A stretch of DNA of 64,000 nt from Muscardinus avellanarius (GCA_963383645.1 OY726560.1:82069593-82133592); one strand, 5' to 3'. Shown: positions 23,281-34,869, counted from the first letter of the stretch. Program-made: numbers and translations. The notes: a model not told the origin generated them from the letters alone.

Positions 23281-23794
23281 CACCCTTTTACTTTAAGAGG
23301 TCTCTATTGTGGCTTCCTTGCACAATGCTGGGAAATGCTGGGCACTGCAGATTCAAAAAATCCTCATGGTTGCAAGGAAGGACTTGGGTGTGCATTCCCA
23401 GGACCACAGAGGACTAGAAGGAGCATCATTAAGAGGACAATAGACAAGTTTCTCAGAGAGTTAAGAGAAAAAACTCCTTATTGGACTTCAAATTAGGTTA
23501 TAAAGGGCTTTCTGAAAGATGTGACACTCCAGATGAGCTTTAAAAGACAAGCTGGAATGATTTAGAGGAGGATAGCCAATGGGAAAGGGGAAGCTCACAT
23601 CTAAATATCCATTTAGAGCCTTGAAATGATATGCAGGAACAGATTTTCAGCAGATTAAAACCTTTTCATGGGTAGCAGAGCAGATTGGGAGACTGGAGAA
23701 GAAATCACCAGATTATGAAATAATTTACTAAAAATATGCAAAGCACTACAAGACTGTAAGGAAGGATTGACTGAAATACATTGCTTTTAAAAAT
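23281..23794. other. Unassigned sequence
   Basis: No feature recognised. The plus frame 23,215-23,496 starts inside a SINE and has no known motif. Confidence 0.4.
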
Positions 23795-23804
23795 TAAAAT
23801 GCAG

Positions 23805-23989
23805 GCCGGGCGTGGTGGCGCACGCTTGTAATCCCCGTGCTTGGGAGGCAGAAACAGGAGGATCCTGCAGGTTCGAAGACAGCCACGCACGCTGGCTTAG
23901 GAGACCCTGTTTCCAAATAAAAATATAAAAATAGGTCTGGGAGTGTAGCCTGGAGGTAGAAGGGCTTCCAGGAACCCCAGTACCACCAA

Positions 23990-24029
<40 letters not shown>
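23805..24029 (+). mobile_element. B1-dID SINE, young subfamily
   Basis: gccgggcgtggtggcgcac start, gctggcttaggagaccctg, an ID part with agcctggaggtagaagggc, and a long (AAAT)n tail at about 23,990-24,029. Direct repeat taaaatgcag at 23,795-23,804 and 24,030-24,039. Confidence 0.92.
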
Positions 24030-24032
<3 letters not shown>

Positions 24033-24037
24033 AATGC

Positions 24038-24498
24038 AGCTGGGTGTGGTGGTATATGCCTGTAATCCCAGTACTTGGGAGGCTAGGACAGGAGGATTGC
24101 AGGTTTGAGGCTAGCCTCAGCAACTTAGCAAAAACCCTGTTTTAAAATAAAAAAAAATAAACTGGACATTGTGGCATATGCTTATAACTCCAGCATTTTG
24201 GAGGCTGAGACAGGAGGATTGCAGTTCGTGGATGGCCTCAGCTACCTAGTAAGGTGCTTTGCAACTCAGTGAGACCCTGTTTCAAGATAAAGAATAAAAA
24301 AAAAATAGGGCTGGGAGTGTGGCTCAAAGGTAGAATGCCCCTGGATTCCATCCCCAGCACCACAGAAATAAAATAAAAGAAATAGATAAATAGATAAATA
24401 GATAAATAAATAAATAAATAAATAAATAAGTAAATAAATAAGGGTAGGGTGTAGCTCAGAGGCAGAACGTCCCTGGGTCAATCCTCAGTACCAAAAAA
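24038..24498 (+). mobile_element. B1-dID SINE split by another SINE
   Basis: B1 part at 24,038-24,150 (agctgggtgtggtggtatat). The matching ID part (agggtagggtgtagctcaga) lies at 24,441-24,498. Another SINE sits exactly between the two halves, in the A-rich linker. Confidence 0.82.
24159..24440 (+). mobile_element. B1-dID SINE nested in the linker of a SINE
   Basis: actggacattgtggcatatg start, full B1 part, caagataaagaataaaaaa linker, ID part ending tccatccccagcaccaca, and a tail of GATA/AAAT units to 24,440. Confidence 0.85.
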
Positions 24499-25005
24499 GA
24501 AAACAAAAAGATTGAAGTGCATTGACTTTTAACTTTCCTAAGCACCTGCAAAATGGATGGAAGTATTTAGCCATGATTAATATATATAAAGAAACATGTG
24601 GCACCTGGCAAAAACAATTGCATTCTAAGAAGTGAGTACTACTTGCATCCATGTCTAACAATTGAAGATAATGTGTCTGGGATTGACAGAAAGCAGAAGC
24701 GAAAGGAAGTCTGAGCATTGCTTGTTCTGCCCTCCCCTCCCTTTCTAGCTGGTGGGCAAAGGGGCCTTTGACCGCCCAGCCAAACAGGTGCTCAGAGACT
24801 CTGGTTCCTCCAAGACTTAAGAAGAAGTTGGGAATTAGGACATGCACCCTGATATAAGGAGGGAACCGACCCATTTCATCGGGTGGAAAAAATGTCATGG
24901 ACATAGTCAAACCTGAGCCTGTGTTTTATCTTCCAGAGACCCTGTCTCAAATGAAATAAACATTTCTGTAAAAGCAGAAAGATACAAGAGGAAAATACTT
25001 CAATG
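24499..25005. other. Unassigned sequence
   Basis: The minus frame 24,485-24,910 (141 codons) is the longest here, but it lacks recognisable domains and its 3' end overlaps the SINE. I do not call it a gene. Confidence 0.35.
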
Positions 25006-25009
25006 GACA

Positions 25010-25165
25010 TGACGTACATACTCAAACTGATCAATTTAAATCATAGTGTGGGGAGGTGGGGAGGAAGGAGGAATGGGGTGGGAATTGGTGGAGGTCTCAA
25101 CAAGGTCTGTGTGCAGGTATGCCCCTACCACCCTGAACTTCATTGCAATGTGTGATGTGCATGGT
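25010..25165 (+). mobile_element. L1 LINE 3' terminal module, degraded
   Basis: The G-rich stretch gtggggaggtggggaggaag, followed by tctgtgtgcaggtatgcccc and cattgcaatgtgtgatgtg, resembles the L1 terminal module at 11.2 and 38.3 kb. Confidence 0.55.
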
Positions 25166-26690
25166 ACACTACGACTGTGCAGAAAGACGGTTGCTGCTTC
25201 TGCATATTTCTGTGCGTTTTGCGGGCCAAATCCCCCATCCCACCTGCATAATCACCATGAGAAGCACTGGCTGTAACAGGTTTCAGGCACTGACAAGACC
25301 CAGTGGAAGAGAAGCACCCTAAAAATGGAAGCTCAGAACACCATCTAGGTCCTGTTTGGACTAAGGAAGTCATTATACCTACTTGTTGATAGGTGGTGTA
25401 TCTAGAAAAAAACTTTATATCACATCTCCAATATGTGGATGAAAAATGACCCACCAGCATATGCCAGTTATTGCCTTCAAATTTTGAAGTGATTTTAATC
25501 ATGGAAATTTCATTTGTTTGCTCAGCGAAGCACACATTTAATAAATCCCACGATGTAGAAAGATACTGTGGTTAAGTGCTAGAAATTGAGAAACATAACA
25601 TGGTCCTTAGGAAGCTCATACTAGTACAAATATTAGGTTGAACTAAATGAATTGTCCCTTTTACATGCAAAAAGTAAAAAACATATTTTGAAATAGCCAA
25701 TAGGCAATAGTATACAGTTCAACTAAGATAATAATCATAAAAATAAAATATATGTCATAGAGCATTATGGGGAGATAGTGAGGCATGCAACCTCCCTCAG
25801 AAAAGAAGGAAGGCTCTTCCAGGAACTGTGTTTTTTGAGGTAAGTACAACCTTCTTTCTGTAGATGTGTAGGAGTCTCCCCCTCAAGTTCCCTCCTTTTT
25901 TTTTTTTTTTAGTCTTTTCTCCTTTATCGTCTGAGCTTATTTCCCAGGAATGGGGAGGTAGTTGTGCTGTTTGATATATCTGACATACTCTAGTGGAGGA
26001 CAGAGGCATCTCTTTGAGGTCTCACCTGTGGAGTGGACTCACTGCCTGAACCCATATGTCTGACCAAATCTGCAGAGAATCTGCTAATGGGACCCCAGCT
26101 CTCTTATAGAGGTTGCAATTTCCCCTGCTATGATACATCATGAAATTTTCTTTCTTTATATTGCAATATTCTGTGATATTGATATTTTCTGTCTAGATAA
26201 TGCATCATTCTATTATCTAACAATAATTGATATTGTTAGTACTATCTCAGATGCAGGAAAATTCCCCAGGATGTATTGCTTTGATATTACTTACTTCATA
26301 TATTAAAGTGGGTTTTTATTGTATTTCTTTTCTCTTATTAAATTTTCTTGTAAATTTTCTTGAGTATCTGTGAGAGTGGCATCATTTTTACCCATGGGTC
26401 AGAGCTTATTCAGCAGAACACCTTTGTACTTTAAACTTTGAACACACACTATACCTTACCATGGCTGATAGCGGCAGTCATCAACCAAGCTGAATTCTCA
26501 GTCTCATGCATCCTGCCAACTGACCACACATCTTTTCTTCTCATATTTTTTCCTGAAGAGTTCTGACTGCAATCCTACTGGGACTGCCACTCCACTTATC
26601 CTACCCACTCTTCACTATCCCTTTCCCTTTCTCACCTTCTTTCTAGCTGACTGAGCATCAGCTAGTCCTTACATACACAGTGCTGCAGTG
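25166..26690. other. Unassigned AT-rich sequence
   Basis: About 1.5 kb with no recognisable gene or repeat. Includes a T run at 25,895-25,910 and scattered chance frames. Confidence 0.4.
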
Positions 26691-26712
26691 CTCACATGAA
26701 ACACCACATCTT

Positions 26713-27880
26713 TTTTTTTTAACAATTTTTTATTGAACATAAGTAGTATACATTTATACTATATTTGGTGCCCTCTCCCCCCTGCCCCTTCCCCCCCCCC
26801 ACCAATGGTTGTCCAGGTTAACCATGTCTTATTCATAATTTTACACATGTTCAGGTGTAGACCCTCATTAATCCAGATCGGCCTTTCTCCTCTCCTATCT
26901 TTCCATTAAAACTTAGCTAGTATTTCCCCTCTAATATCTGGGGTCCTACTGGTATCCTTTGTGTTTTCTAGTTTGGGCATATTAGAGGAAACATGTGTAT
27001 CTTCTCCTTCTGTGCTTGGCTGATCTCACTTAACATGATGCTCTCCAGGGCTTTCCATCTTCTTGCAAATGATATAATTTTGTTCTTCTTTATGGCTGAA
27101 TAGAATTCCATTGTGTGTATTTCCCACAGTTTTGCTATCCATTCATCTGTTGATGGTGATCTGGGTTGGTTCCATATTTTGGCTATTACAAATTGTGCTG
27201 CTATGAACATAGGTATGCATATGTTGCTGTATTTCTCTGAATTCAACCCCTTTGGAAAGATACCCAGGAGTGGTATAGCTGGATCTTATGGTGGATCTAT
27301 TCCCAACTTTCTCAGGAATCTCCACACAGATCTCCATAGTGGCTGAACTAGTTTGCACTCCCACCAACAGTGTAAAAGAGTTCCTCTTTCCCCACATCCT
27401 CGCCAGCATTTGTTGTTGTTTGATTTCTTTATGCTTGCTACTCTGACTGGGGTTAGATGGAATCTCAGTGTAGTTTTGATTTGCATCTCCCTGATGGCCA
27501 GTGATGAAGAACATCTTTTCATGTATCTATTAGCCCTTTGTATCTCTTCTTTTGTGAAGTGTCTATTTAGTTCATTTGCCCATTTCTTGATTGGGTTGTT
27601 TGTTTTGCTAGTGTAGAGCCTTTTGAGCTCTTTGTATACTCTGGATATTAGCCCCCTATCAGAATGGTGGCTGGTAAAGATCCTTTCCCATTCTGTAGGC
27701 TTCCTCTTTAGGTTATTGATAGTTTCCTTTGATGAGAAGAAACTTTTTAGTTTGATGTTATCCCACTTGTTTATTCTTGCTTTAATTTCCTGAGCTTTGG
27801 AGGTTTTGTTGAGAAAGTTACTGCCTGTGCCAATATGTTGTAGTGTTGAACCTATGTTCTCCTCTACTAACTTCACCTCA
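26713..27880 (-). pseudogene. L1 ORF2 C-terminal part and 3' UTR
   Basis: Minus-strand translation at 27,286-27,876 is open for 196 codons and shows L1 ORF2 C-terminal text: [40 protein letters not shown], then [21 protein letters not shown] and a [13 protein letters not shown] segment. The cysteine/histidine pattern of the ORF2 zinc-knuckle-like end is visible ([14 protein letters not shown]). Reverse transcriptase and endonuclease domains are not here. The 3' UTR follows to 26,713 and differs from the common L1 end in this window. Not functional by itself. Confidence 0.9.
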
Positions 27881-28481
27881 AAACCTATAAAATACCTAGG
27901 AATAAACCTAACCCAAGATGTAAAAGACCTCTACAACAAAAACTATAAAACATTAAAGAAAGAAATAGAAGAAGATCTTGGAAGATGGAAAGATCTCCCG
28001 TGCTCATGGATAGGCAGAATAAATATCATCAAAATGGCCATTCTGCCAAAACTGATCTATAGGTTCAATGCAATTCCCATTAAAATACCAGTGACATTCT
28101 TCAGAGACCTAGAAAAATCAATCATGGAGAAGGAAAAGACCTAGAATAGCCAAAGCAATTCTCAATAACAAGAAACACGCAGGAGGCATTACAATCCCAG
28201 ACTTCAAACTATACTATAGAGCAATAGTAGTAAAAACAGCATGGTACTGGCACAAAAACAGATATACTGACCAGTGGATTAGAATAGAAGATACAGAAAC
28301 AAACCCACACATCTTTAGTCAATTAATCTATGACAAAGGGGCCAAACACATACGCTGGAGAAAAGACAGCTTTTTCAACAAGTGGTGCTGGGAGAACTGG
28401 CTAACCATTTGTAAAAAGATGAATCTAAACCCCTATATCTCACCTAACACAGGAATCAACTCAAGATGGATTAAAGACTTA
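27880..28481 (+). pseudogene. L1 ORF2 internal part, inverted segment
   Basis: Plus-strand translation from 27,880 gives [20 protein letters not shown] and, later, [20 protein letters not shown], text from ORF2 downstream of the reverse-transcriptase domain. The frame is broken near 28,125-28,140 (one small deletion). It then continues with a [12 protein letters not shown] segment and FNKWCWENW, and ends NSRWIKDL at the TSD. The next L1 residues are found in the opposite orientation at 27,876. Confidence 0.9.
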
Positions 28482-28573
28482 GAAACACCACATCTTAATT
28501 AAATTCAACTTTGCATCCAGTTCGGGCACAAACCTCTGAGCACAATATGGCTGTAACTAAAATCTAACCTTCA

Positions 28574-28969
28574 TGTTATGGTTTGAATACAGACTGTTCC
28601 CTGAAAAAAGCTAATGTATTGGTAATGCAAAAATGTTCAGAGGTGAAATACTTGAATTAGAGCTCTAATCTTATCAGGATTATTTGAATGGGTGGTAACC
28701 TAGGTAGGTGGGGTATGGCTGGAGGAGCTATGTCACTAAGGGGTGTGGCCTTGGGGACTATATCTGTCCCTGGTCACTTCCAGTCTTTCTCTCTCTGCTT
28801 TCCACCACTATGATGTGAGAGTGACATCCCTCCACCAAGCCCTGTCAACATAGTTTCCTCCTTGGAGCCAGCCAACTATGGAGTAAACCTCCAAACCCTA
28901 ATAAAACTTTCCTCTAAATTGTGCTTGTTAGATATTTTGGTCACAATGACAGGAAATCTGCCTAAAACA
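28574..28969 (+). mobile_element. MaLR-type solo LTR
   Basis: 396 bp from tgttatggtttgaatacag to aaatctgcctaaaaca, with a gtggggtatggctggagga block and aataaaactttcctctaaat (polyadenylation signal) at about 28,900. Flanks CTTCA (28,569-28,573) and CTTTA (28,970-28,974) fit a worn 5-bp TSD. No internal retroviral sequence is attached. Confidence 0.82.
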
Positions 28970-29330
28970 CTTTATGACCACACCCTCAGTACTTCCAAAT
29001 AATCATGCATACTTTCCTGGGCACCTATTTTCTCTATTCTTAAATGGCTATTACATAACGTCTCTTTAGTCAAATTCACAGACTTCCTCCCCATTCTGAC
29101 TGCCATTCAATGATCATATAAAAAATCAGAGAAGAACTTCCTTGGCCACCATACTCCCTTGTCATCTAACCACTCAAATCCACTTGCAGTGTTATGTAGC
29201 CAAGTACCAAGAGATGACTCAGGCCTGTGCACGTCTCCAGCTCAGTCTTCTGTTTGGGCCTAAACCTCATCACTTCTTCAATGTAAAGAACTTCTCCCAC
29301 TTCAGAACTAGTCCAACCAGCTATTATTTC
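28970..29330. other. Unassigned sequence
   Basis: Short opposed frames (29,142-29,369 plus, 29,166-29,402 minus) without recognised motifs. Confidence 0.4.
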
Positions 29331-29339
29331 TCGCAACCT

Positions 29340-29590
29340 TTTCTTTATGGGTACACATTCATTATATAGAATAGTGGGTTTCATCATGACATATATGGGC
29401 ATGTATATAATATACTCTGACCAATCTCACCCTCAATACCTCCCACTATCCTTTTTTCCCCAATCCCAAATTCTTTCTCTACATCATTTTTACAATCTTG
29501 ATGATCTCCTGACAGTCCAGTTTCCATATATGAAAGAAAACATATGATATTTCTTCCTGAGTCTGCTTATTTCACTTGCCATGATAAGAC
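29340..29590 (-). mobile_element. L1 LINE 3' region, antisense, old
   Basis: gtgggtttcatcatgacata, gggcatgtatataatatact and gaccaatctcaccctcaata follow the antisense order of an L1 3' UTR. ccatatatgaaagaaaacat and gcttatttcacttgccatga continue it. Confidence 0.65.
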
Positions 29591-31710
29591 AATCTTAGAC
29601 AAGACAATCTTAGACAAGTCAAATTTTATCTTGCCTCTTTTTTTTTTTTTGATGTTCAACTATGCCTCAAGACAGCTTTAAAGCTCATGTAGACTTAATG
29701 TTTCCAAGCCATTCCTTACATAGAGTTCTCTCTTACACACTGTCTGTCTGGCTTTATTTTCACTATCTTAAATTGTTTATATCAAGAGCAACATGGTCTC
29801 ATTAAATAAAATTTTGTAGGAGGCCATTGCCATGAAGAAGACTCTTGCATTGGGCCCAATAGACCAAACCAATACAGAATTTAATCAAAGTAGCTGGCCT
29901 TGGTTAATTGCAAGAAGTATTGTAATCAATTCATTTGTCTCTGTACCTCACTTCCATTTCCTATAAAAAGCTTTAATATCACTCTGTTTACTGAAATGCC
30001 CTCTTAGAACCTGTTTTGCTTCCAGGAGCTGTCTAATTTGCAAATCATTTTTTGTGTGTGTGCTGTTTGTCTTTGTTCAAATGACCTCTACTAAATTTAG
30101 TAGCTCTATGAAATTTTCCTCTTAACAACCTTGATTTAGTTTCCCATTATCCAACATCTAAGATCAGGACAGTGATGTCCATAAGACATTCAACTTTGTG
30201 CTCTGATATGTAAGTGCAACTTCTGGGTCTCTAATACAACACCCTATCTCAGCAGTCTGAAAATGTGCCACTCATTCTTGTGATGACTGTTGGCCTTCTA
30301 CAGAGAGCTATAGGTCTTCTACTGATGACTGTTGGCCTTCCTTGGCACAGAACCAGAGGAAGCATCAATGAAACAGTTTGGGGCATCTTGATAGATACAA
30401 GAAAAGACAGAAGAAGTATATCAACTATGGAACATATATTCCATATTAAGCTGTTTTAAATATTTCCAGCCTAGGTGAATGGAATCAAGAAGTTAAAATT
30501 TTCTAAATGATTTTCTTTCTCATTTGCTTAGATAATACTAATTTTATATTTCATTCAAATTTCTCAATTACTCATAAGTTTTACCTCTTAGTTCATACCT
30601 TTATTCTTATTCATAAATATTTTATAAATGATTTAGGACATGGATCAATGTTTGGTCAACAGAGAAAAAAATCATTAAGTTCACGACTTGTACAAAGTCA
30701 CACAAAGTAGTTAGTGGTTTGTTCCAACTGGGCCACGGGAAGTTGCTGTAGAAGCTATAGCAGTGACACTAACATCTAAATTAGGGCTGGGATGAGGCGA
30801 CCAGTGGTTGAACAGTGAACCTGAATGTGGTGAGAATTAGCATTAGCTCTGTATGATGGCCAAAAGCCAGACTGACAAAGGATCCTCTGCACATGAATAA
30901 CCAACAGGGTCATTCCAGACTCTGCAATCCAACAGACATTTGTATATTATCAACAAAAGGAGCCAGCATAGCATGAAGTGGAGTGAGAAAAAGAACAAAA
31001 ATCAATGTGTTGCTGGAGGATGAGGCAGTAATTCACTTTATTTTGCTTGCCTTTATTTCCCTGTAAATTTGGCTGAATCCTTGGCCCTGAGAAAGCATGC
31101 AAATGAAGGCATACTAGGAAAGACCATGGAGGTAAAGATCAAGTTGTGGAAAAGAACTTTAAAAATGGCTCTTGCACCATATTCTGACATGCTAAAAGTT
31201 CAAGAAGAACTGGTAAAAACTGTAGAATCTTCCATTATAAGGGAAGTGCATGAGATAACAGATCACTAGGTTGGATGGTACAGGGATGATTTAATCTCGC
31301 TACTCTCCATGCAGTTGGTTTTTGAGTTAAGACCACAGAACAATGAATTGTCTGAAGGAACAGCATGAGCCTTAAAATACAATAAAAAAGATTATATATA
31401 TTCTCTGAGCACCAATTTAGAAGATGATGTGATGTTCCCCTGTGAAGAATCTGCCTTATGTTTGATGGGCTGATACTACATTTGGAATTCCAGATTCAGC
31501 TGGGCTTTACCGTTAACAGTCTTCTTAGGGACTGGCTAACAAAGTTTACAGAGACATGCTGTTAGTATAGACCTTCCTATGGACTAACCATGCACCATGG
31601 TCTAAGGTGAGGTAATGATTCTTGGCTTTCTAAAACTCTTCGTATCCATGCCTTCTGCTATCTCTACATTTCTTTAAGGACTTAAAAGGTTTAAAGTTAT
31701 CTTTAAATAT
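29591..31710. other. Unassigned sequence
   Basis: About 2.1 kb. Contains a T run at 29,639-29,652 and a short duplication at 30,281-30,340. The 31,069-31,269 frame starts on TTG, not ATG, and has no recognised domain. Confidence 0.4.
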
Positions 31711-31715
31711 AGTAC

Positions 31716-31905
31716 CAAGCTGGGCGTGGTGGCACACGCTTGTAATCCCCACACTTGGGAGGTGGAGACAGGAGGATCGCATAGGCTCGAAGCCAGCCTT
31801 GCTGGCTTCAGAGACCCTGTTTCCAAATAAAATATAAATTAGGTCTGGGAGTGTAGCTTGGAAGTAGAAGGGCTCCATCTCCAGTACCACCAAAAAAAAT
31901 AATAG
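31716..31905 (+). mobile_element. B1-dID SINE, young subfamily
   Basis: agctgggcgtggtggcacac, gctggcttcagagaccctgt, a tttccaaataaaatataaat linker and an ID part ending tctccagtaccaccaaaa. ID part has a short deletion around gggctccatct. Confidence 0.9.
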
Positions 31906-32023
31906 TAATACCAAGACATTTATAATGGCAATAAAAACAAGCCTGTGGGTCGCTTTTTTTCTAGCCTAAATGCCCAATTCCATATCCTGGATACAAGCAA
32001 GCACTTTTTACTCCTGGGCATTT

Positions 32024-32111
32024 TTTTTTTTATTGGTGCATTGAAATCATATATCTTAATGGAGTACAAGATGGTAGAGTCATACATGCACACATCACTT
32101 ATTTAGCCCTT
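32024..32111 (-). mobile_element. Very short L1 3' end with TSD
   Basis: Only about 88 bp: T run, tattggtgcattgaaatcat, tcttaatggagtacaagatg, ending atttagcccttt. Imperfect 12-bp direct repeats tcctgggcattt (32,012-32,023) and tcttgggcattt (32,112-32,123). Confidence 0.8.
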
Positions 32112-32580
32112 TCTTGGGCATTTCTTCAGGCATGTATTTAAATTATTTATGTTGTTGTTTGCTGCACTGAATGAATTTCAGGCATCATAAACTATCTATC
32201 TGTTAACTATCAATTAGAGAACACAGAGATTTCACCTTTGTATCTCAGCCCAAACTTCTAAAACTCCTTTTATCATTCCATACTATCTATGACTTACAAG
32301 AAGCACCTACATGCGGCATACTATGATTACATATCTCTATACACGAGTCCTTATGTGCTCATTTGGGCTTAAATGGTTTCTTTTGTTTTCATTTTTCTCA
32401 TATATCTATGTCTATTTTTAACTATTTCCTTTCTTATATGTCTTTCCTATATATTAATCACCCTAAGGGTTCCAATAATTTTGCCAAATGCCTACCAAGA
32501 TACTTTTTTTTTTTTGCAAATTCACAAAAACAACAGTATTTTTTTGTTTTTGTCTCTTTTTTATCTTCTCAATTTTCTTT

Positions 32581-32752
32581 TTGGTACTGGGAATTTAACT
32601 CATGGGCATTCTATGTCCAAGCTATATTCCCAACCATTTTTATTTTAAAACAGAGCAGTTGCTGATAGTCTCACTAAGTTGCCAAGATTGGCCTCAAACC
32701 TGTGAACCTCCTGTCTCAGCTTCCTAAGAACTGGTGTTGCAGGAATGTGCCA
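32581..32752 (-). mobile_element. B1-dID SINE
   Basis: Reverse ID part ggtactgggaatttaactca, a tttaaaacagagcag linker and a B1 part (cctgtctcagcttcctaaga). Confidence 0.82.
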
Positions 32753-32948
32753 TGGAGAGGGTCTTGCCCCATGTCTTCCCCATGGAAGTTCATCTCCTAC
32801 TCTTACATTTCTCAGCTCCCATCAGAATAGTCTACTCACAAGGGCCACCCTCCTGTGCTCAGAGCGGATTGTCTTATATCTCATTTAAATTCTTCATTCA
32901 GCTGAATCCCATTCTGTAGCTGCTTCTTAGGACAGATTGTTTAAGAGG

Positions 32949-32949
32949 T

Positions 32950-32986
<37 letters not shown>
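32949..32986. repeat. (GT)n microsatellite
   Basis: About 19 uninterrupted GT units. Confidence 0.95.
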
Positions 32987-32987
<1 letters not shown>

Positions 32988-33402
32988 GGGTGGATGAAGA
33001 ATATTATATTGAAAACAATATTTCCCTCAGAATTTTAGGCCATAAAATCTACTGTTTCTTATGATTTAATGTTCATATGAAGGTCAACTGCTATTTTCTG
33101 TGAATAATTCATTTTTCTTTTAACACTTTTAAGTTTTATTCTTTATTCCTGTTATTGTGATATTTTACCATGTTTAGTTGGGTATTCATGTTCTTTTGTT
33201 GTTGTTAATTAGGCTGAGCTATTGATGGTCTCTTTTAATTTATAACTTTATATTCTTCATAGTTATATGTAGCATTTCTTGAATAATATCTTTCGTTATG
33301 TTTCTAATCTTTTTGTGTTCAGAGGAGACTGTGCAATTAGACATGTTAAACTGTTTGGACTGATCAGGTAACTCCTATCTTTTTATTCTCCTAATGCCTT
33401 TA
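32987..33402. other. Unassigned AT-rich sequence
   Basis: Nothing recognised between the (GT)n and the SINE target site. Confidence 0.4.
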
Positions 33403-33421
33403 TCTTTTTGTTCTACTTTCT

Positions 33422-33620
33422 TTTTTTTCTGTATTAGAGATTGAACCCAGGGGAATTCTACTTCTGAGCTACAACCCTATTTTTTATTATTTATTTTGAA
33501 ACATGGTCTCACTAAGTTGTGGAGGGCCTCACTAAGTAGCTGAAGCTGGCTGAGAATCTGCGACCTCCTGTCTCAGCCTCCCAAGTACTGGGTTCACAAG
33601 TGTGCACTGCCGCCCCCGTG
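33422..33620 (-). mobile_element. B1-dID SINE with 19-bp TSD
   Basis: Reverse dimer from gagattgaacccaggggaat to gtgcactgccgcccccgtg. The perfect 19-bp direct repeat tctttttgttctactttct flanks it at 33,403-33,421 and 33,621-33,639, the longest duplication in the window. Confidence 0.93.
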
Positions 33621-33639
33621 TCTTTTTGTTCTACTTTCT

Positions 33640-34859
33640 AGGACATTCATCAACTTCTTAAAAACTCTGAAAGTCATATTTTTGTATTTTTTTATTTTAA
33701 ACATACAAGATTTCTTGATGGTTTTCTAATATTCTTGTTATTACAATATCCTAATTTTATAATATTTGCAATTCTTTTAAATATATTTTTACGTTGCTAT
33801 TTATGTTTTGGTCTGTGTTTTATATTGAGTATGTTCTACTGTCTGCTTATTCTTACTTCCTGCTCACAATTAAGTGTTTGCAATTTCATTCTCTCTGAGA
33901 TAGTTCCTTTATTTCCCAAGGAGAAGACCAAGGAACACATAGCTGATTGCTGGATCTCAGGAAGGAGGGTATGGGGTGGTGGCAGGGGCCTCATGGATCA
34001 GCATGAGCTTTATATTCCACATCAACCTCACTCTTCTTTGCACCTGTTGCCCCAGGTCCAGAGTTTCTGAGTCAGTTTCTCTAGGGAACCACTCTCTGGT
34101 CTTCAGAAAGAATGAGGAGGAAGCTGCATCTATTTGTGTGGCATGGAGGACAGGGCTCCCTGAGCTGCTGTATCAAGAATCCAGTCCACTATGTTCACCT
34201 AGAAGCTTCTCCCGGGTTCTCACACTGTCCACCAATGACAGTTTCTGAGCTGTGTGAATATAAATTTTATCGTGATCCTTCTCCATCAATCCATTCCATG
34301 AGATGTCTGTTTAATTGAATCATTATTCTCCTCAATAAACAAGCTGTTTTTTAACTTAACCATAAACACAGCCTCTTAAAGCATTTTATGTGAGTTTAGG
34401 TTATTTGTAGCTGCTAATAAGCCAATGATGAAGTGAGTTTCTTATCTCTATTAAAGCACAGTGTCCTGATGAATAGGTCTCAGCTACAGTAGATCTTTCC
34501 TGAAAGCAATTCCAGAGGATTTTGCCCAGCACCATAAATGCTCAATGGAAACTAAGAGGTCTCAAGCCCAAGACAAGAAGTATGAACAGTTTGACCAGTT
34601 TCCACCCAAAACCACATGCACCATGGTGTAATCTAAAATCTGATGTCACTGACATTAAATGCATTTTCCCAGAAATCTTTAATTCCTTAAAAGTAAATGA
34701 AATAAAATTTCATAGAAAAAATCCCCAAATATTTAAAAATATCAACCTTTACTGAATTTTAGGCTTGTAATATATATGGCAAGTATTACATAGAAAATAT
34801 TACAACACAAGGATAGATGAGCCCTTTCCAAGCAACTTTATAAAATTTTCACTTGTTAT
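33640..34859. other. Unassigned sequence
   Basis: Contains overlapping plus frames (33,735-34,070, 33,976-34,248, 34,112-34,318, 34,522-34,755). None has a recognised domain and they lie in all three frames, as expected by chance. Confidence 0.4.
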
Positions 34860-34869
34860 AAAGATTCAA

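Larger units (their letters stand above)
26698..28496 (-). mobile_element. Twin-primed (5'-inverted) L1 insertion with 15-bp TSD
   Basis: Complete insertion event. The direct repeat gaaacaccacatctt occurs at 26,698-26,712 and 28,482-28,496. The L1 tail (a T run on the plus strand) starts at 26,711, then the 3' UTR and ORF2 C-terminal part run antisense to about 27,876. The orientation flips there, and the preceding ORF2 segment runs on the plus strand to 28,481. ORF2 content is nearly contiguous across the flip. Little decay, so relatively young. Confidence 0.93.

Noticed and set aside
23990..24031. CRISPR-like or other regularly spaced repeat
   Set aside because: It is an (AAAT)n SINE tail with no spacers. 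No CRISPR array is expected in or seen in this eukaryotic window.
24485..24910. 141-codon minus-strand frame as a gene
   Set aside because: No recognisable domain or exon structure, and its end overlaps a SINE. A frame of this length is not rare by chance in 64 kb.
31069..31269. 66-codon frame with a helical, coding-like composition
   Set aside because: It begins at TTG, no ATG supports it, and I recognise no family. It could be a worn retrocopy, but nothing shows this.
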